In this document: piece after piece, positions 8,177 through 16,299 of the stretch
Position numbering within the stretch: the stretch's first letter is position 1
How the letters are laid out: the number at the start of each line of letters is the position of its first letter
Program-made: the position numbers and the translations under genes
Notes under the pieces: model-generated
Databases searched by the model: none
What the model was told of the DNA's origin: nothing
The model's input: the letters and a program-made list of their open reading frames with translations, nothing else
Assembly: GCA_037143795.1 (NCBI GenBank)
Contig: JBAWXZ010000009.1
Coordinates: 62,001-126,000 of the forward strand
Origin: Firm-13 sp037143795
Lineage (GTDB): Bacteria; Bacillota; Clostridia; Saccharofermentanales; Saccharofermentanaceae
Length of the DNA: 64,000 nt
Direction: 5' to 3'

Positions 8177-9019
8177 ATGCGTGAAATTGAAGTAGATATT
8201 ATTGAGAACAGTGTGGCAGCTCTTTGCATAAAGGCTAATACTATCTTAGGAAGTGATATTGAGCAACAGATTTGCAGGATGAGGGATCTGGAAGACGATG
8301 AGCGTCCAAGGGCAATTCTCGAAGAACTTCTGGAAAATGCTGCTATAGCTAAAGAAAAAGGGCTTCCGATCTGTCAGGATACAGGAATGGCCGTTGTATA
8401 TGTGCAAATTGGACAGGACGTCCATTTTACAGGCGGGTCAGTTGAAGAAGCCATTAACCGGGGTGTTGCCAGGGGATACAGGGAAGGGTACCTGCGGGCA
8501 TCCGTTGTATCGGATCCGCTCCTCAGGCAAAACACAGGTGATAATACACCTGCTGTAATACTATGGGATATTGTCCCGGGTGATCATGCAGATATTACTG
8601 TAGCACCCAAAGGCTTTGGAAGCGAGAACATGAGCAGTCTTACTATGTTAAGTCCGTCACAGGGCATTGCCGGTGTGCGGGAGGCAATCCTTTCAACAGT
8701 GCGAAAGGCAGGTCCGAATCCCTGCCCCCCGATCATACTGGGTGTAGGGATCGGCGGTACCATGGACATGGCGGCAAGAATTGCCAAGCTGGCACTGCTG
8801 CGCCCTGTCGGAGAGAAGAGTCCCCTTGACCACATCCGGCTGCTCGAAGAAGATCTCCTTACGGAAATCAACAGGATGGATATCGGTCCGGCCGGACTCG
8901 GCGGAAAAACGACAGCGCTTGCTGTACACATTAATACATATCCGACACATATAGCCGGGCTTCCGGTGGCTGTAAATATGAGCTGCCACGCGACCCGTCA
9001 CGCACATATTCGCCTGTAG
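8177..9019 (+). CDS. Class I fumarate hydratase (or tartrate dehydratase), alpha subunit
   Basis: 280 residues from ATG 8177 behind AGGAAGAGG; an upstream TTG at 8147 is not needed. It is the 4Fe-4S-bearing N-terminal half of two-subunit class I fumarases, which hydrate fumarate to malate. Visible features: LPICQDTGMAVVYV (first cluster Cys), PKGFGSENMSSLTML, GPNPCPPIILGVGIGGTMD (second Cys) and a terminal VNMSCHATRHA (third Cys). L(+)-tartrate dehydratase alpha subunits look very similar, so the substrate is likely but not certain. It forms an operon with the beta subunit 13 bases downstream. Confidence 0.88.
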   Translation: MREIEVDIIENSVAALCIKANTILGSDIEQQICRMRDLEDDERPRAILEELLENAAIAKEKGLPICQDTGMAVVYVQIGQDVHFTGGSVEEAINRGVARGYREGYLRASVVSDPLLRQNTGDNTPAVILWDIVPGDHADITVAPKGFGSENMSSLTMLSPSQGIAGVREAILSTVRKAGPNPCPPIILGVGIGGTMDMAARIAKLALLRPVGEKSPLDHIRLLEEDLLTEINRMDIGPAGLGGKTTALAVHINTYPTHIAGLPVAVNMSCHATRHAHIRL

Positions 9020-9032
9020 GAGGGTTTGAAAC

Positions 9033-9578
9033 ATGTCACAGAATACTGCTTCACGTAAAATTATACAGCTTCCAATCACACGGGAAGAGGCCAGGGAGCT
9101 TCGGGCGGGCGAACTTCTGTTGTTACGCGGGACTATGTATACCGCAAGGGATGCTGCGCATAAACGTATGATTGAAACGATAGAAAAGGGAGAGAGCCTT
9201 CCATTTGATCTTCATAACTGTGCAGTCTACTATGCGGGTCCCTGCCCTGCCAGGCCCGGATTCGTCATCGGCTCTGCGGGGCCGACCACCAGCGGAAGGA
9301 TGGATGCCTATGCACCCACGCTTATCTCCCTCGGGCAGACTGTTATGCTGGGCAAAGGCCTGCGAAAACCGGAAGTCCTGGATGCGATGAAGGAGTTCGG
9401 TGCTGTGTACCTCGGTGCGACCGGAGGTGCAGGTGCGCTTCTGTCGCAGCGTATCATCGCTTCCGAAGTGATCGCATACCCGGATCTCCTGGCTGAAGCG
9501 GTCCGCAGGCTTGAGGTCTATGACTTTCCCGCTGTTGTTCTGATAGACAGCCTCGGAACAAGTCTTTACGACCGCTGA
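9033..9578 (+). CDS. Class I fumarate hydratase (or tartrate dehydratase), beta subunit
   Basis: 181-residue beta subunit completing the class I hydro-lyase. It has the family landmarks LRAGELLLLRGTMYTARDAAHKR, YYAGPCPARPGFVIGSAGPTTSGRMD and GLGKGG-like MLGKGLRKPEV, then GAVYLGATGGAGALLS. It follows the alpha gene with RBS AGGAGGG. The Arg/His-containing TARDAAH segment is the substrate-binding part conserved in FumA-type C-terminal domains. A DUF1858 gene follows 78 bases later on the same strand. Confidence 0.9.
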   Translation: MSQNTASRKIIQLPITREEARELRAGELLLLRGTMYTARDAAHKRMIETIEKGESLPFDLHNCAVYYAGPCPARPGFVIGSAGPTTSGRMDAYAPTLISLGQTVMLGKGLRKPEVLDAMKEFGAVYLGATGGAGALLSQRIIASEVIAYPDLLAEAVRRLEVYDFPAVVLIDSLGTSLYDR

Positions 9579-9655
9579 GGCTTGCAACAAACGATAGAAA
9601 ATGATACTGTTAACATTGTACCTAAACATTTTTAAACGTATGGAGGACATAATAT

Positions 9656-9877
9656 ATGACAGTTACAAAAGATATGTTTATCTCGGATGTTCTGAACCTG
9701 AATCAGGGAACGATTCCGATTTTTTTGCAGAACGGCCTTCACTGCCTTGGCTGTGCCATGGCCAGCGGAGAGTCCATTGAAGAGGCTTGTGCGGTTCACG
9801 GGTTGGACTGCGACATACTCCTTGATGAGTTGAATGCATTCTTCTCACTCCAGACACTTCCGGAGGCGAATGCCTGA
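9656..9877 (+). CDS. DUF1858 redox-disulfide domain protein
   Basis: 73 residues containing the whole hybrid-cluster-associated redox disulfide domain: helix-strand start DMFISDVLNLNQGTIPIFLQNGLHC, then C-LGCAMASGESIEEAC and helical end. The C-x2-C of HCLGC is the proposed redox pair. The family is found beside hybrid cluster proteins and in anaerobes, with a suspected thiol or S-transfer role. Here it follows fumarate hydratase, an oxygen-sensitive Fe-S enzyme, and might share its transcript. RBS is GGAGGACATAAT. A terminator follows. Confidence 0.85.
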   Translation: MTVTKDMFISDVLNLNQGTIPIFLQNGLHCLGCAMASGESIEEACAVHGLDCDILLDELNAFFSLQTLPEANA

Positions 9878-9963
9878 GAACGGTGACTGCATTTACGGGA
9901 GGGATGTTAATTAACCGTGAGATCCCAACCGGACAGAGATGAATGACAAGTAATCAGCCCAAT

Positions 9964-10003
9964 AAGCCGTAACAGCATGTAGAATTGCAGTTACGGCTTT
10001 TTT
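9964..10003. terminator. Intrinsic terminator between convergent genes
   Basis: Arms AAGCCGTAAC (9964-9973) and GTTACGGCTT (9990-9999) form a perfect 10-bp stem with a 16-base loop, followed by a T6 run. It ends the fumarate hydratase/DUF1858 unit. The right arm contains the stop codon of the convergent kinase gene. Confidence 0.8.
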
Positions 10004-12171
10004 ATGGCCGGAATAATAATGTGGAATGACGATCCCTTTTTTTCAACACTCTCTACCCATACTTTTCCGCCGTGTTTTTCAATGATGCTTTTAACAATGG
10101 CTAAACCAAGGCCGGATCCGTTTTTCTGGGATGCCGAATTGGATGCACGGTAAAAACGATCAAATACATAAGCAATTTCAGATGCCGGGATCCCGCATCC
10201 GTCGTCGCTGACGATGATGTGTACGCTTTCGCCGTTACCGGTCGAGCGGTCTCGAAATGCTTTGATTTCAATATGTCCATTATCGTATGTATATCTCATC
10301 GCGTTGACGATCAGATTATCCAGAACACGGATAAGGTGGTTGGGGTCGCCGATTACGCTAAGTGGATCATTTTCAGGAAGATCCATAGTGATCGTCTTTC
10401 CGGTACTCCTGCACTCAGTCTCGTAAAGTTCGAATAAGTTTTCTATCACATGATTCATATTAAGCGTCTGTGTATTCAGGTTGATGCCTCCGGATTCGAG
10501 GCGGGTAAGCTGTACCAGATCATCAATCATCTGTTCCATCTGGACACTTCGCGTGTGCATGTTCTTGAGGTAGGTCTCATGGGTTTCCTCCGAAATTTTA
10601 CAGCCGGCGTTCAATAAAAGCTCGATGTAGCCGCGGATTGCGGCTATAGGGGTCCTTAAATCATGGGAAACATTCGACATCATTTTTTTGCGTGCTTCCT
10701 CATTCTCCAGGAGCTTCTGGTTAGCCAGCAGGAGTTCGGCGTTAACCTTGGCTATATTCCGCGTTTTCTCCTGTACAGCCTGTTCAAGTTCAACTGTGAA
10801 TCTTGATACCTGATTATATGCCCTGACGTATCGTATGGTGAAATAGATCGATGCACTGACAATCATCAGCATGATCCCGATGGAATGAAGGGGAATGAAA
10901 TAAATCTGCTGTGTGCGGATCTGCATGGTTGAAAAGACTACCAGCGCCGTGATGGCAGACAATAGATGAAAAGTCCCGTATTCAGGATGCCGCAGGGACA
11001 GCGAAAAAATCCGCAGCAAATTATACAAATTCACTATCGCGACAAAGAGGGTGTATATCCAGATCGTCCGCATATCGTACAGATATTCCGGATGCAGCCA
11101 AAAAACAATCAGCATAATGGAAATAAAAGAGAAGATGATATGCACATCCCAATTATTCAGACGATCAAAAAAGGAGTTCTGATCTTTGGGAAACAGTGAC
11201 GAAAAATAAAGGGTTGCAACAAGAGTCATGAGTAAAAAGAAAGTGGTCTGTAAAAGGCGGTTCCAGTTTCCCGGAAGGGGATTAAAACTTTTGTCGCAGA
11301 ATTCATAGGAAAGGGACATGGAGATGATCAGTATAAAATAGTAATATTTTTTCTTGCTTTCAAAAGTAAAGGAGACATAGAACCCGGTAATAATAATCAT
11401 GATGAGAAGAGTAAAGACACTGGTTATCCACATTTTCGAAACAAGGTTGAGATTGTCAATCTGCGTAACGGTTCCTATAGCCGGTATCCAGGAGATACCC
11501 CCGAAAGGCGACCCGTAATTTGAGCAAAAGATAACAATTTCGATGAGGCCGGTCGAAGAAGGCATCGCCTTCAAATTGATGGAAGCTTCCTGGGCGACGG
11601 TACCCTCCTCTGAGTCGGATACCTGACCTATGCTTTTCACGAGGATGCCGTTGACCCAGATTTTAGCAGCCTGATTAATCTCCGGAAAATCAATCGAGAT
11701 GAGACTTTCATTTTCCGACACCCTGATGACGATTCGGTACGTGCCGTATCCGTGGGCATCCATATTGGTTGTGTTCAGAGTGTCACTGTTTGACGTGACA
11801 CGGGGACCCATGTCATTCCATCCCATTGATGTAATTGAGACGTTGCTGAAATGGGGAAGCGATGATGCATCATGCCTGGGAAGGGTACTCAGGGTGGTTG
11901 GACTATTTTCTTTGAAATCATCAGGCACAAGTAACTGAGCCGGATAGAACTGCCATCCGGACTCAAGGAAATTCATGCCTTGTTTTTCGAATTCCCACGT
12001 GCTTAAATCCAGTGCCTGTGTCTTATCAAGCACCAGATCCTTGCCGTGTCTTTGATTAAAATTCAATACGGTCAGGTAAATAACAAAAAGAATAAGCAGA
12101 AAAAGCATCGTCTGCAAGCAGATTTGAAGAACGTGCTTACGGCTGACCGATATACTATTTTTTGTATTCAT
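9991..12171 (-). CDS. 7TMR-DISM-type membrane sensor histidine kinase
   Basis: 726 residues. Order: an N-terminal transmembrane helix (about 14-35); an extracellular beta-rich domain (about 60-235) resembling the carbohydrate-binding-like DISM extracellular domain (YGTYRIVIRV, AAKIWVNGILV); seven hydrophobic segments (about 240-440, 7TM-DISM); a coiled linker (VELEQAVQEKTRNIAKVNAELL); HisKA with phospho-acceptor motif SHDLRTPIAAI; and a HATPase_c domain with N-, G1- (DDGCGIP), F- and G2-boxes (GSGLGLAIV). The ligand is unknown; DISM domains often see small sugars or related ligands. It is downstream of, and co-transcribed with, the OmpR-type regulator 30 bases away. Confidence 0.88.
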   Translation of the reverse strand: MNTKNSISVSRKHVLQICLQTMLFLLILFVIYLTVLNFNQRHGKDLVLDKTQALDLSTWEFEKQGMNFLESGWQFYPAQLLVPDDFKENSPTTLSTLPRHDASSLPHFSNVSITSMGWNDMGPRVTSNSDTLNTTNMDAHGYGTYRIVIRVSENESLISIDFPEINQAAKIWVNGILVKSIGQVSDSEEGTVAQEASINLKAMPSSTGLIEIVIFCSNYGSPFGGISWIPAIGTVTQIDNLNLVSKMWITSVFTLLIMIIITGFYVSFTFESKKKYYYFILIISMSLSYEFCDKSFNPLPGNWNRLLQTTFFLLMTLVATLYFSSLFPKDQNSFFDRLNNWDVHIIFSFISIMLIVFWLHPEYLYDMRTIWIYTLFVAIVNLYNLLRIFSLSLRHPEYGTFHLLSAITALVVFSTMQIRTQQIYFIPLHSIGIMLMIVSASIYFTIRYVRAYNQVSRFTVELEQAVQEKTRNIAKVNAELLLANQKLLENEEARKKMMSNVSHDLRTPIAAIRGYIELLLNAGCKISEETHETYLKNMHTRSVQMEQMIDDLVQLTRLESGGINLNTQTLNMNHVIENLFELYETECRSTGKTITMDLPENDPLSVIGDPNHLIRVLDNLIVNAMRYTYDNGHIEIKAFRDRSTGNGESVHIIVSDDGCGIPASEIAYVFDRFYRASNSASQKNGSGLGLAIVKSIIEKHGGKVWVESVEKKGSSFHIIIPAIKKP

Positions 12172-12201
12172 TTGTTGTCTCCGACAAGTGTACGGATGAG
12201 T

Positions 12202-12909
12202 TTACTCAGCGCGCAGAGTATTCCGTATCGGCGGATATGCAAACGAATAGCCGCTGCCCCATTCTGTTTTTACAAACTGAATATCCGGAGCCGCCTTTTC
12301 CATTTTTTTCCTGAGATAACTGATGTTCACCATCACAAGATGGTTGTCGCACATACCGTCATCTCCCCATACCAGTGAATAGATTCTTGTAAAGGGAACA
12401 ATTACATTGGGAGTTTCTGCTAAAAGACGAAGAATATCAAACTCACGGTTAGTAAGATGTACAACCCGTTTGTTAAGCATAACCTCGCGGGACTTCAGGT
12501 TGATCGATAAAGGAGGAAATTCCATCAGAAGACCGTCTGATGTCATGTTGCGGCGGATGTGTGCGGCAACGCGGGCAGAAAGCTCCTGAAGACTGTAGGG
12601 TTTTGTCATATAGTCATCGCCGCCTACCTTGAAGCCGGTGATCTTATCTTCGAGCTGATCTCTTGCCGAAAGGAAAATAATGGGTGCTTTGCTGTAGACC
12701 CTTAGTTTGACAGGCAAGTCATATGCGCTGCCGTCCGGAAGCATGATGTCCAACACAATACAGTCATAGGAATTTGTCGAGACCTTTTCAAGTGTTTGCG
12801 AAATTGACATGGCAACACTGACTTCATAACCCTCGTTTGTAAGAAAAGTACGATTGACCTCAAGGATATCAGCATCATCATCTACCAGTAAAACTCTTTG
12901 TTTGGCCAT
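12202..12909 (-). CDS. OmpR/PhoB-family response regulator
   Basis: 235 residues from ATG 12909, chosen because GAAGGTGG lies just upstream; a longer in-frame start at 12945 lacks a site. The receiver domain has the acidic pocket VDDDAD, phospho-acceptor in CIVLDIMLPDG, the conserved Ser (IFLSA) and the Lys in MTKPYS. The C-terminal winged helix (about 135-230) includes LTNREFDILRLLAE and VMVNISYLRKKMEK. It is the first gene of an operon with the 7TM kinase. The last helix-wing segment TEWGSGYSF replaces the common VRGxGYRF with a Trp, a variation also seen in other Firmicutes regulators. Confidence 0.9.
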   Translation of the reverse strand: MAKQRVLLVDDDADILEVNRTFLTNEGYEVSVAMSISQTLEKVSTNSYDCIVLDIMLPDGSAYDLPVKLRVYSKAPIIFLSARDQLEDKITGFKVGGDDYMTKPYSLQELSARVAAHIRRNMTSDGLLMEFPPLSINLKSREVMLNKRVVHLTNREFDILRLLAETPNVIVPFTRIYSLVWGDDGMCDNHLVMVNISYLRKKMEKAAPDIQFVKTEWGSGYSFAYPPIRNTLRAE

Positions 12910-13146
12910 ATAATTACCACCTTCTATCTGCCGGATTGCCCGCACAGCAGATTGTTATTTAAAATAAGTCTAATTTACATTGTTTTTTTTTTTTTATTAT
13001 ATACTATCTTAACATTCGTGAGAAGAAAGAAAAGAGGAAAGGCCGGATCTGTTGAAAAGAAAAACGAGGCGTGCTATCATAATAAAACAAATGTTCTTTT
13101 TGAAGAGCGTTTCAGTCATCAAGGAAATAAGAAGGGCGCGAACAAA

Positions 13147-14391
13147 ATGGATCGAACAATTCTGCATGTGGATCAGAATTGTTTTTTCGCATCGGTGGAG
13201 ATGAAGAATCACCCGGAGCTTAAGAATGTACCCATGGCAGTGGGCGGCGACCAGGAACAGCGCCATGGAATTATTCTGGCAAAGAATCAGCTTGCGGGAG
13301 CCTGCGGGATAAAGACAGCGGAAGCTATCTGGCAGGCCAGGCAAAAATGTCCTTCGCTTGTCGTAGTACCCGGCCATTATGATCAGTATACATACTATTC
13401 GCGTAAAGCCTTCGAAATATACTGCCAATACACGAACCGGGTCGAGTCATTCGGGCTTGACGAATGCTGGCTCGATGTAACCGATACCTGCGGTTCGGCC
13501 AGCCTGGCCAGCCTCGCCGACGAGATTCGCAGCCGCATCAAAAATGAACTGGGCCTTACCTGTTCGGTCGGCGCGAGCTTCAACAAGATCTTTTCCAAAC
13601 TCGGTTCGGACTACAAAAAGCCTGATGCAACGACGTTGATTACCAGGGATAATTTCAAAGACATCGTCTGGCCCCTGCCTGTAGGTGCGCTTCTTTATGC
13701 AGGCCGTTCGACACAGCAGCGGCTGGCCCGGATAAATATTCATACTATCGGTCAGCTTGCTGTAACCCCCTGCGAATATATACGCAGCTATCTCGGCAGA
13801 AACGGTGAGGGCCTTTGGGTTTATGCCAACGGCCTGGATGAATCTCCTGTCAGCCTGTGCTCGGATCAGCGTGTCATCAAGTCGGTAGGCAACAGCACGA
13901 CAACTGCACGTGACATGGCCAGTGACGGCGACATATGGAAAACCATAATGACGCTGTCCGACCAGGTGGCCTCGCGGCTTCGCAGATATAAGCTTGTTTG
14001 CAGCACCGTACAGATACACGTGAGGGATACCGACCTGCATATTTTCGAGCGACAGCAGCATCTGCCTGTACCAACCGATCTGACCGACGAAATTGCACGT
14101 GTTGCAATCGAGCTTTTCCGCCGAAGCTATAACTGGGACAAACCGGTTCGAAGCATTGGCGTACGTGCAGTACAAGTTACGCCGGTTGATGAAAGACGGC
14201 AGATTTTCCTTTTTGACGAGAATTTCCAGACAGATGAGAAGGCAGCGGTGGCTGCTGTCATTGATAACCTGCGTCTGCGCTTTGGCAAGGAGTCCATACT
14301 CAGGGGCATTCAGCTGACATCGAGGGAGGACTTGCTTCCCTCCGGGCAGATGGGATGGAATGGCGGAGGGTTTTCAGCCGGAAAAAAATAA
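13147..14391 (+). CDS. dinB: Y-family DNA polymerase IV
   Basis: Translesion polymerase of 414 residues. Start taken at ATG 13147 (MDRTILHVDQNCFF), since an open frame running back to 12898 only adds a spurious hydrophobic stretch encoded by a T-run. Palm motifs: HVDQNCFFASVE (metal Asp; the second residue region is Q-N rather than the usual M-D-A), SFGLDECWLDVT (catalytic Asp-Glu), SVGASFNKIFSKLGSDYKKP; a thumb HhH (IHTIGQLA); and a little-finger domain ending RPVRSIGV-like VRSIGVRAVQV. The C-terminus lacks a clear beta-clamp motif, though RQIFLFD (QIFLF) is a good clamp-binding candidate. It is divergent from the regulator/kinase operon. Confidence 0.92.
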   Translation: MDRTILHVDQNCFFASVEMKNHPELKNVPMAVGGDQEQRHGIILAKNQLAGACGIKTAEAIWQARQKCPSLVVVPGHYDQYTYYSRKAFEIYCQYTNRVESFGLDECWLDVTDTCGSASLASLADEIRSRIKNELGLTCSVGASFNKIFSKLGSDYKKPDATTLITRDNFKDIVWPLPVGALLYAGRSTQQRLARINIHTIGQLAVTPCEYIRSYLGRNGEGLWVYANGLDESPVSLCSDQRVIKSVGNSTTTARDMASDGDIWKTIMTLSDQVASRLRRYKLVCSTVQIHVRDTDLHIFERQQHLPVPTDLTDEIARVAIELFRRSYNWDKPVRSIGVRAVQVTPVDERRQIFLFDENFQTDEKAAVAAVIDNLRLRFGKESILRGIQLTSREDLLPSGQMGWNGGGFSAGKK

Positions 14392-14437
14392 AACGAAATT
14401 TCTCCCTGGCGCCCAGCAGGTCTGCTCACCGGATGAG

Positions 14438-14647
14438 TCATTCATCCGGGAAGATACCGATTGTTGAAAAGAAGGATTTTTGTCCGCAGTATGGACAGAA
14501 TCTCGCGGTGTCAGGAATATCCGGTTCCGGAGCTTTGGGGCAGTTGACGTTCAGGCAATAATTTTTACCAATCTGCTGTCCGCAGTTCTGACAGAACTCG
14601 GCGCCTACAATGTGATCTTTAAACCCGCATTTTGGACATGTTATCAT
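14438..14647 (-). CDS. Small double zinc-ribbon protein
   Basis: 69 residues from ATG 14647, directly behind GGGAGGTGG; a GTG at 14656 falls inside that site and is rejected. It carries three CxxC pairs plus single Cys residues: MITCPKCGFK, FCQNCGQQ, YCLNVNCPKA and FCPYCGQK. This gives two zinc ribbons of the CPxCG type. No other domain is present. Such proteins are common and functionally unassigned. Its stop lies in a hairpin (14429-14449) next to the end of dinB. Confidence 0.7.
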   Translation of the reverse strand: MITCPKCGFKDHIVGAEFCQNCGQQIGKNYCLNVNCPKAPEPDIPDTARFCPYCGQKSFFSTIGIFPDE

Positions 14648-14923
14648 TGAAACCACCTCCCGATAGAATAATTATAGCACCAATAATATTCGAAATATGG
14701 CAGCAAAATGCTGAGGCGGAAAATAATGCCAGGACAAATATTTATGAAAGCTAAGATAATTGTATGGATAAAAAAATTAAGAGAAAATATGTGTAGTATG
14801 CTTGCTTTTTTTGAGTAGTCACGTCCCTTTTGTGCGTGATACAATGACGGGGAAGAATATTATCATTAATATAACAGAAATTGAAACGTGAATTATCAAC
14901 TTATTATAAGGAGAAAATAGCAT

Positions 14924-16210
14924 ATGGTATCTTCCAACCAAATCAGGGACATGATCAGTAACGGAGACCTTAACCTTAGAATCGCATCCGTATATGGATG
15001 TGAACCTGATAAGGCGACGGTCTATGCGGAGCGCTTTGCCCTTGCAGCAGAGAAATTCGAAAAACAGTTCGGAGAAAACGATATTTCTCTTTTTTCTGCT
15101 CCCGGCCGCACGGAAATCGGCGGTAACCACACGGACCATCAGCATGGACACGTTCTGGCAGGGAGTGTAAATGTTGATACCATTGCCATTGCAGCCCCAA
15201 ACGGAACAGACGTAATAAGAGTTTTATCTGAAGGGCATAAGATGGACAATATTGATCTTTCTGACCTGAGCGTCAGGACGAGCGAATTTAACCGGTCAGG
15301 ATCGCTGATCCGCGGTATTGCTGCAAAATTCAAGGAGCTCGGTTATCCCGTCAGTGGTTTTGATGCATATACAACATCCAATGTACTCAAGGGCTCGGGA
15401 CTTTCGTCCTCAGCAGCATTTGAGGTACTTGTGGGAAATATCATCAATACATTTTTTGCAGAAGGAAATGAGGATCCGATATCCATCGCCAAGATCGGCC
15501 AATATGCTGAAAATATATACTACGGCAAGCCCTGCGGACTGATGGACCAGATGGCTTCGTCGGTAGGCGGCATCGTGACAATTGATTTTGCAAGTACACA
15601 GTCCCCCATAGTTGAGAAAGTTGCATTTGATTTTCAGAACAGTGGATTTTCTCTGTGCATAATTGACAGCGGGGCCGGGCACGGCGACCTTACCGACGAA
15701 TATGCTGCTATCCCGCGTGAGATGAAGGCAGTCGCAAACATGTTCGGGAAGGAATATCTGCGGGAAGTGAAGGAAGAAGACTTCTTCTCCAATATTGCCG
15801 AAGTCCGGACAGTCGCCGGAGACCGCGCCGTTCTGCGTGCGATTCATTTTTTTGCTGATGACAAGCGTGTCGGTCAACAGGTGAAGGCGCTTGAGAACAA
15901 GGACTTTGATCAGTTCAGCAAATTGATTATTGAGTCCGGCAGATCCTCGGACATGTATCTCCAGAATGTATTCGCCCCGTCACATCCGCAGGAACAGGCG
16001 GTATCGATTGTTCTGGCTCTCTGCGAACGGCTTCTCGAAGGAAAAGGCGCATGGCGTGTACATGGCGGCGGCTTTGCCGGCACCATCCAGGCGTTTGTCC
16101 CTAATTCAATGCTGGACGAAATGAAAGAAGTGATGGATAAAGCGATCGGTATTGGTGCGTGTCAGATTATGACCATCCGTCCGGTCGGCGGCACATGCCT
16201 TTTGAAATAA
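14924..16210 (+). CDS. galK: Galactokinase
   Basis: Phosphorylates alpha-D-galactose at C1 (Leloir pathway). 428 residues, slightly longer than E. coli GalK because of an N-terminal extension of about 50. It has the galactokinase signature SAPGRTEIGGNHTDHQHG, the GHMP ATP loop LKGSGLSSSAAFE, the catalytic Asp region GKPCGLMDQMAS, and the third motif VHGGGFAGTIQAFV. RBS is TAAGGAG. No galT or galE is adjacent, so it is an orphan Leloir gene here. The long N-terminal extension puts it with the Clostridia galactokinase-family branch, some of which act on other sugars. Confidence 0.88.
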   Translation: MVSSNQIRDMISNGDLNLRIASVYGCEPDKATVYAERFALAAEKFEKQFGENDISLFSAPGRTEIGGNHTDHQHGHVLAGSVNVDTIAIAAPNGTDVIRVLSEGHKMDNIDLSDLSVRTSEFNRSGSLIRGIAAKFKELGYPVSGFDAYTTSNVLKGSGLSSSAAFEVLVGNIINTFFAEGNEDPISIAKIGQYAENIYYGKPCGLMDQMASSVGGIVTIDFASTQSPIVEKVAFDFQNSGFSLCIIDSGAGHGDLTDEYAAIPREMKAVANMFGKEYLREVKEEDFFSNIAEVRTVAGDRAVLRAIHFFADDKRVGQQVKALENKDFDQFSKLIIESGRSSDMYLQNVFAPSHPQEQAVSIVLALCERLLEGKGAWRVHGGGFAGTIQAFVPNSMLDEMKEVMDKAIGIGACQIMTIRPVGGTCLLK

Positions 16211-16272
16211 TCTACTGAATAAAGAATGAGACTCCCATATTCGAAAGTCTCACAACTATTGGGATTTTAACA

Positions 16273-16299
16273 AGGTTCGATATCCGGACCTCGTTTTTT
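16273..16299 (+). terminator. Intrinsic terminator of galK
   Basis: Stem AGGTTCG (16273-16279) pairs with CGGACCT (16285-16291), including one T-G pair, with a 5-base loop and then T6 (16294-16299). It lies 62 bases after the galK stop and touches the stop codon of the convergent radical SAM gene. Confidence 0.65.

Noticed and set aside
12898..13146. Upstream extension of DinB with a hydrophobic stretch
   Set aside because: The stretch comes from a T-rich intergenic run. The conserved DinB N-terminus begins at 13147.
13447..14175. 242-codon minus-strand open frame over dinB
   Set aside because: Shadow of the DinB palm and little-finger coding sequence, with no start site and no family match.
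14429..14449. Hairpin between dinB and the zinc-ribbon gene as a terminator
   Set aside because: The 8-bp stem is good but no T run follows on either strand, and it overlaps the zinc-ribbon stop codon.
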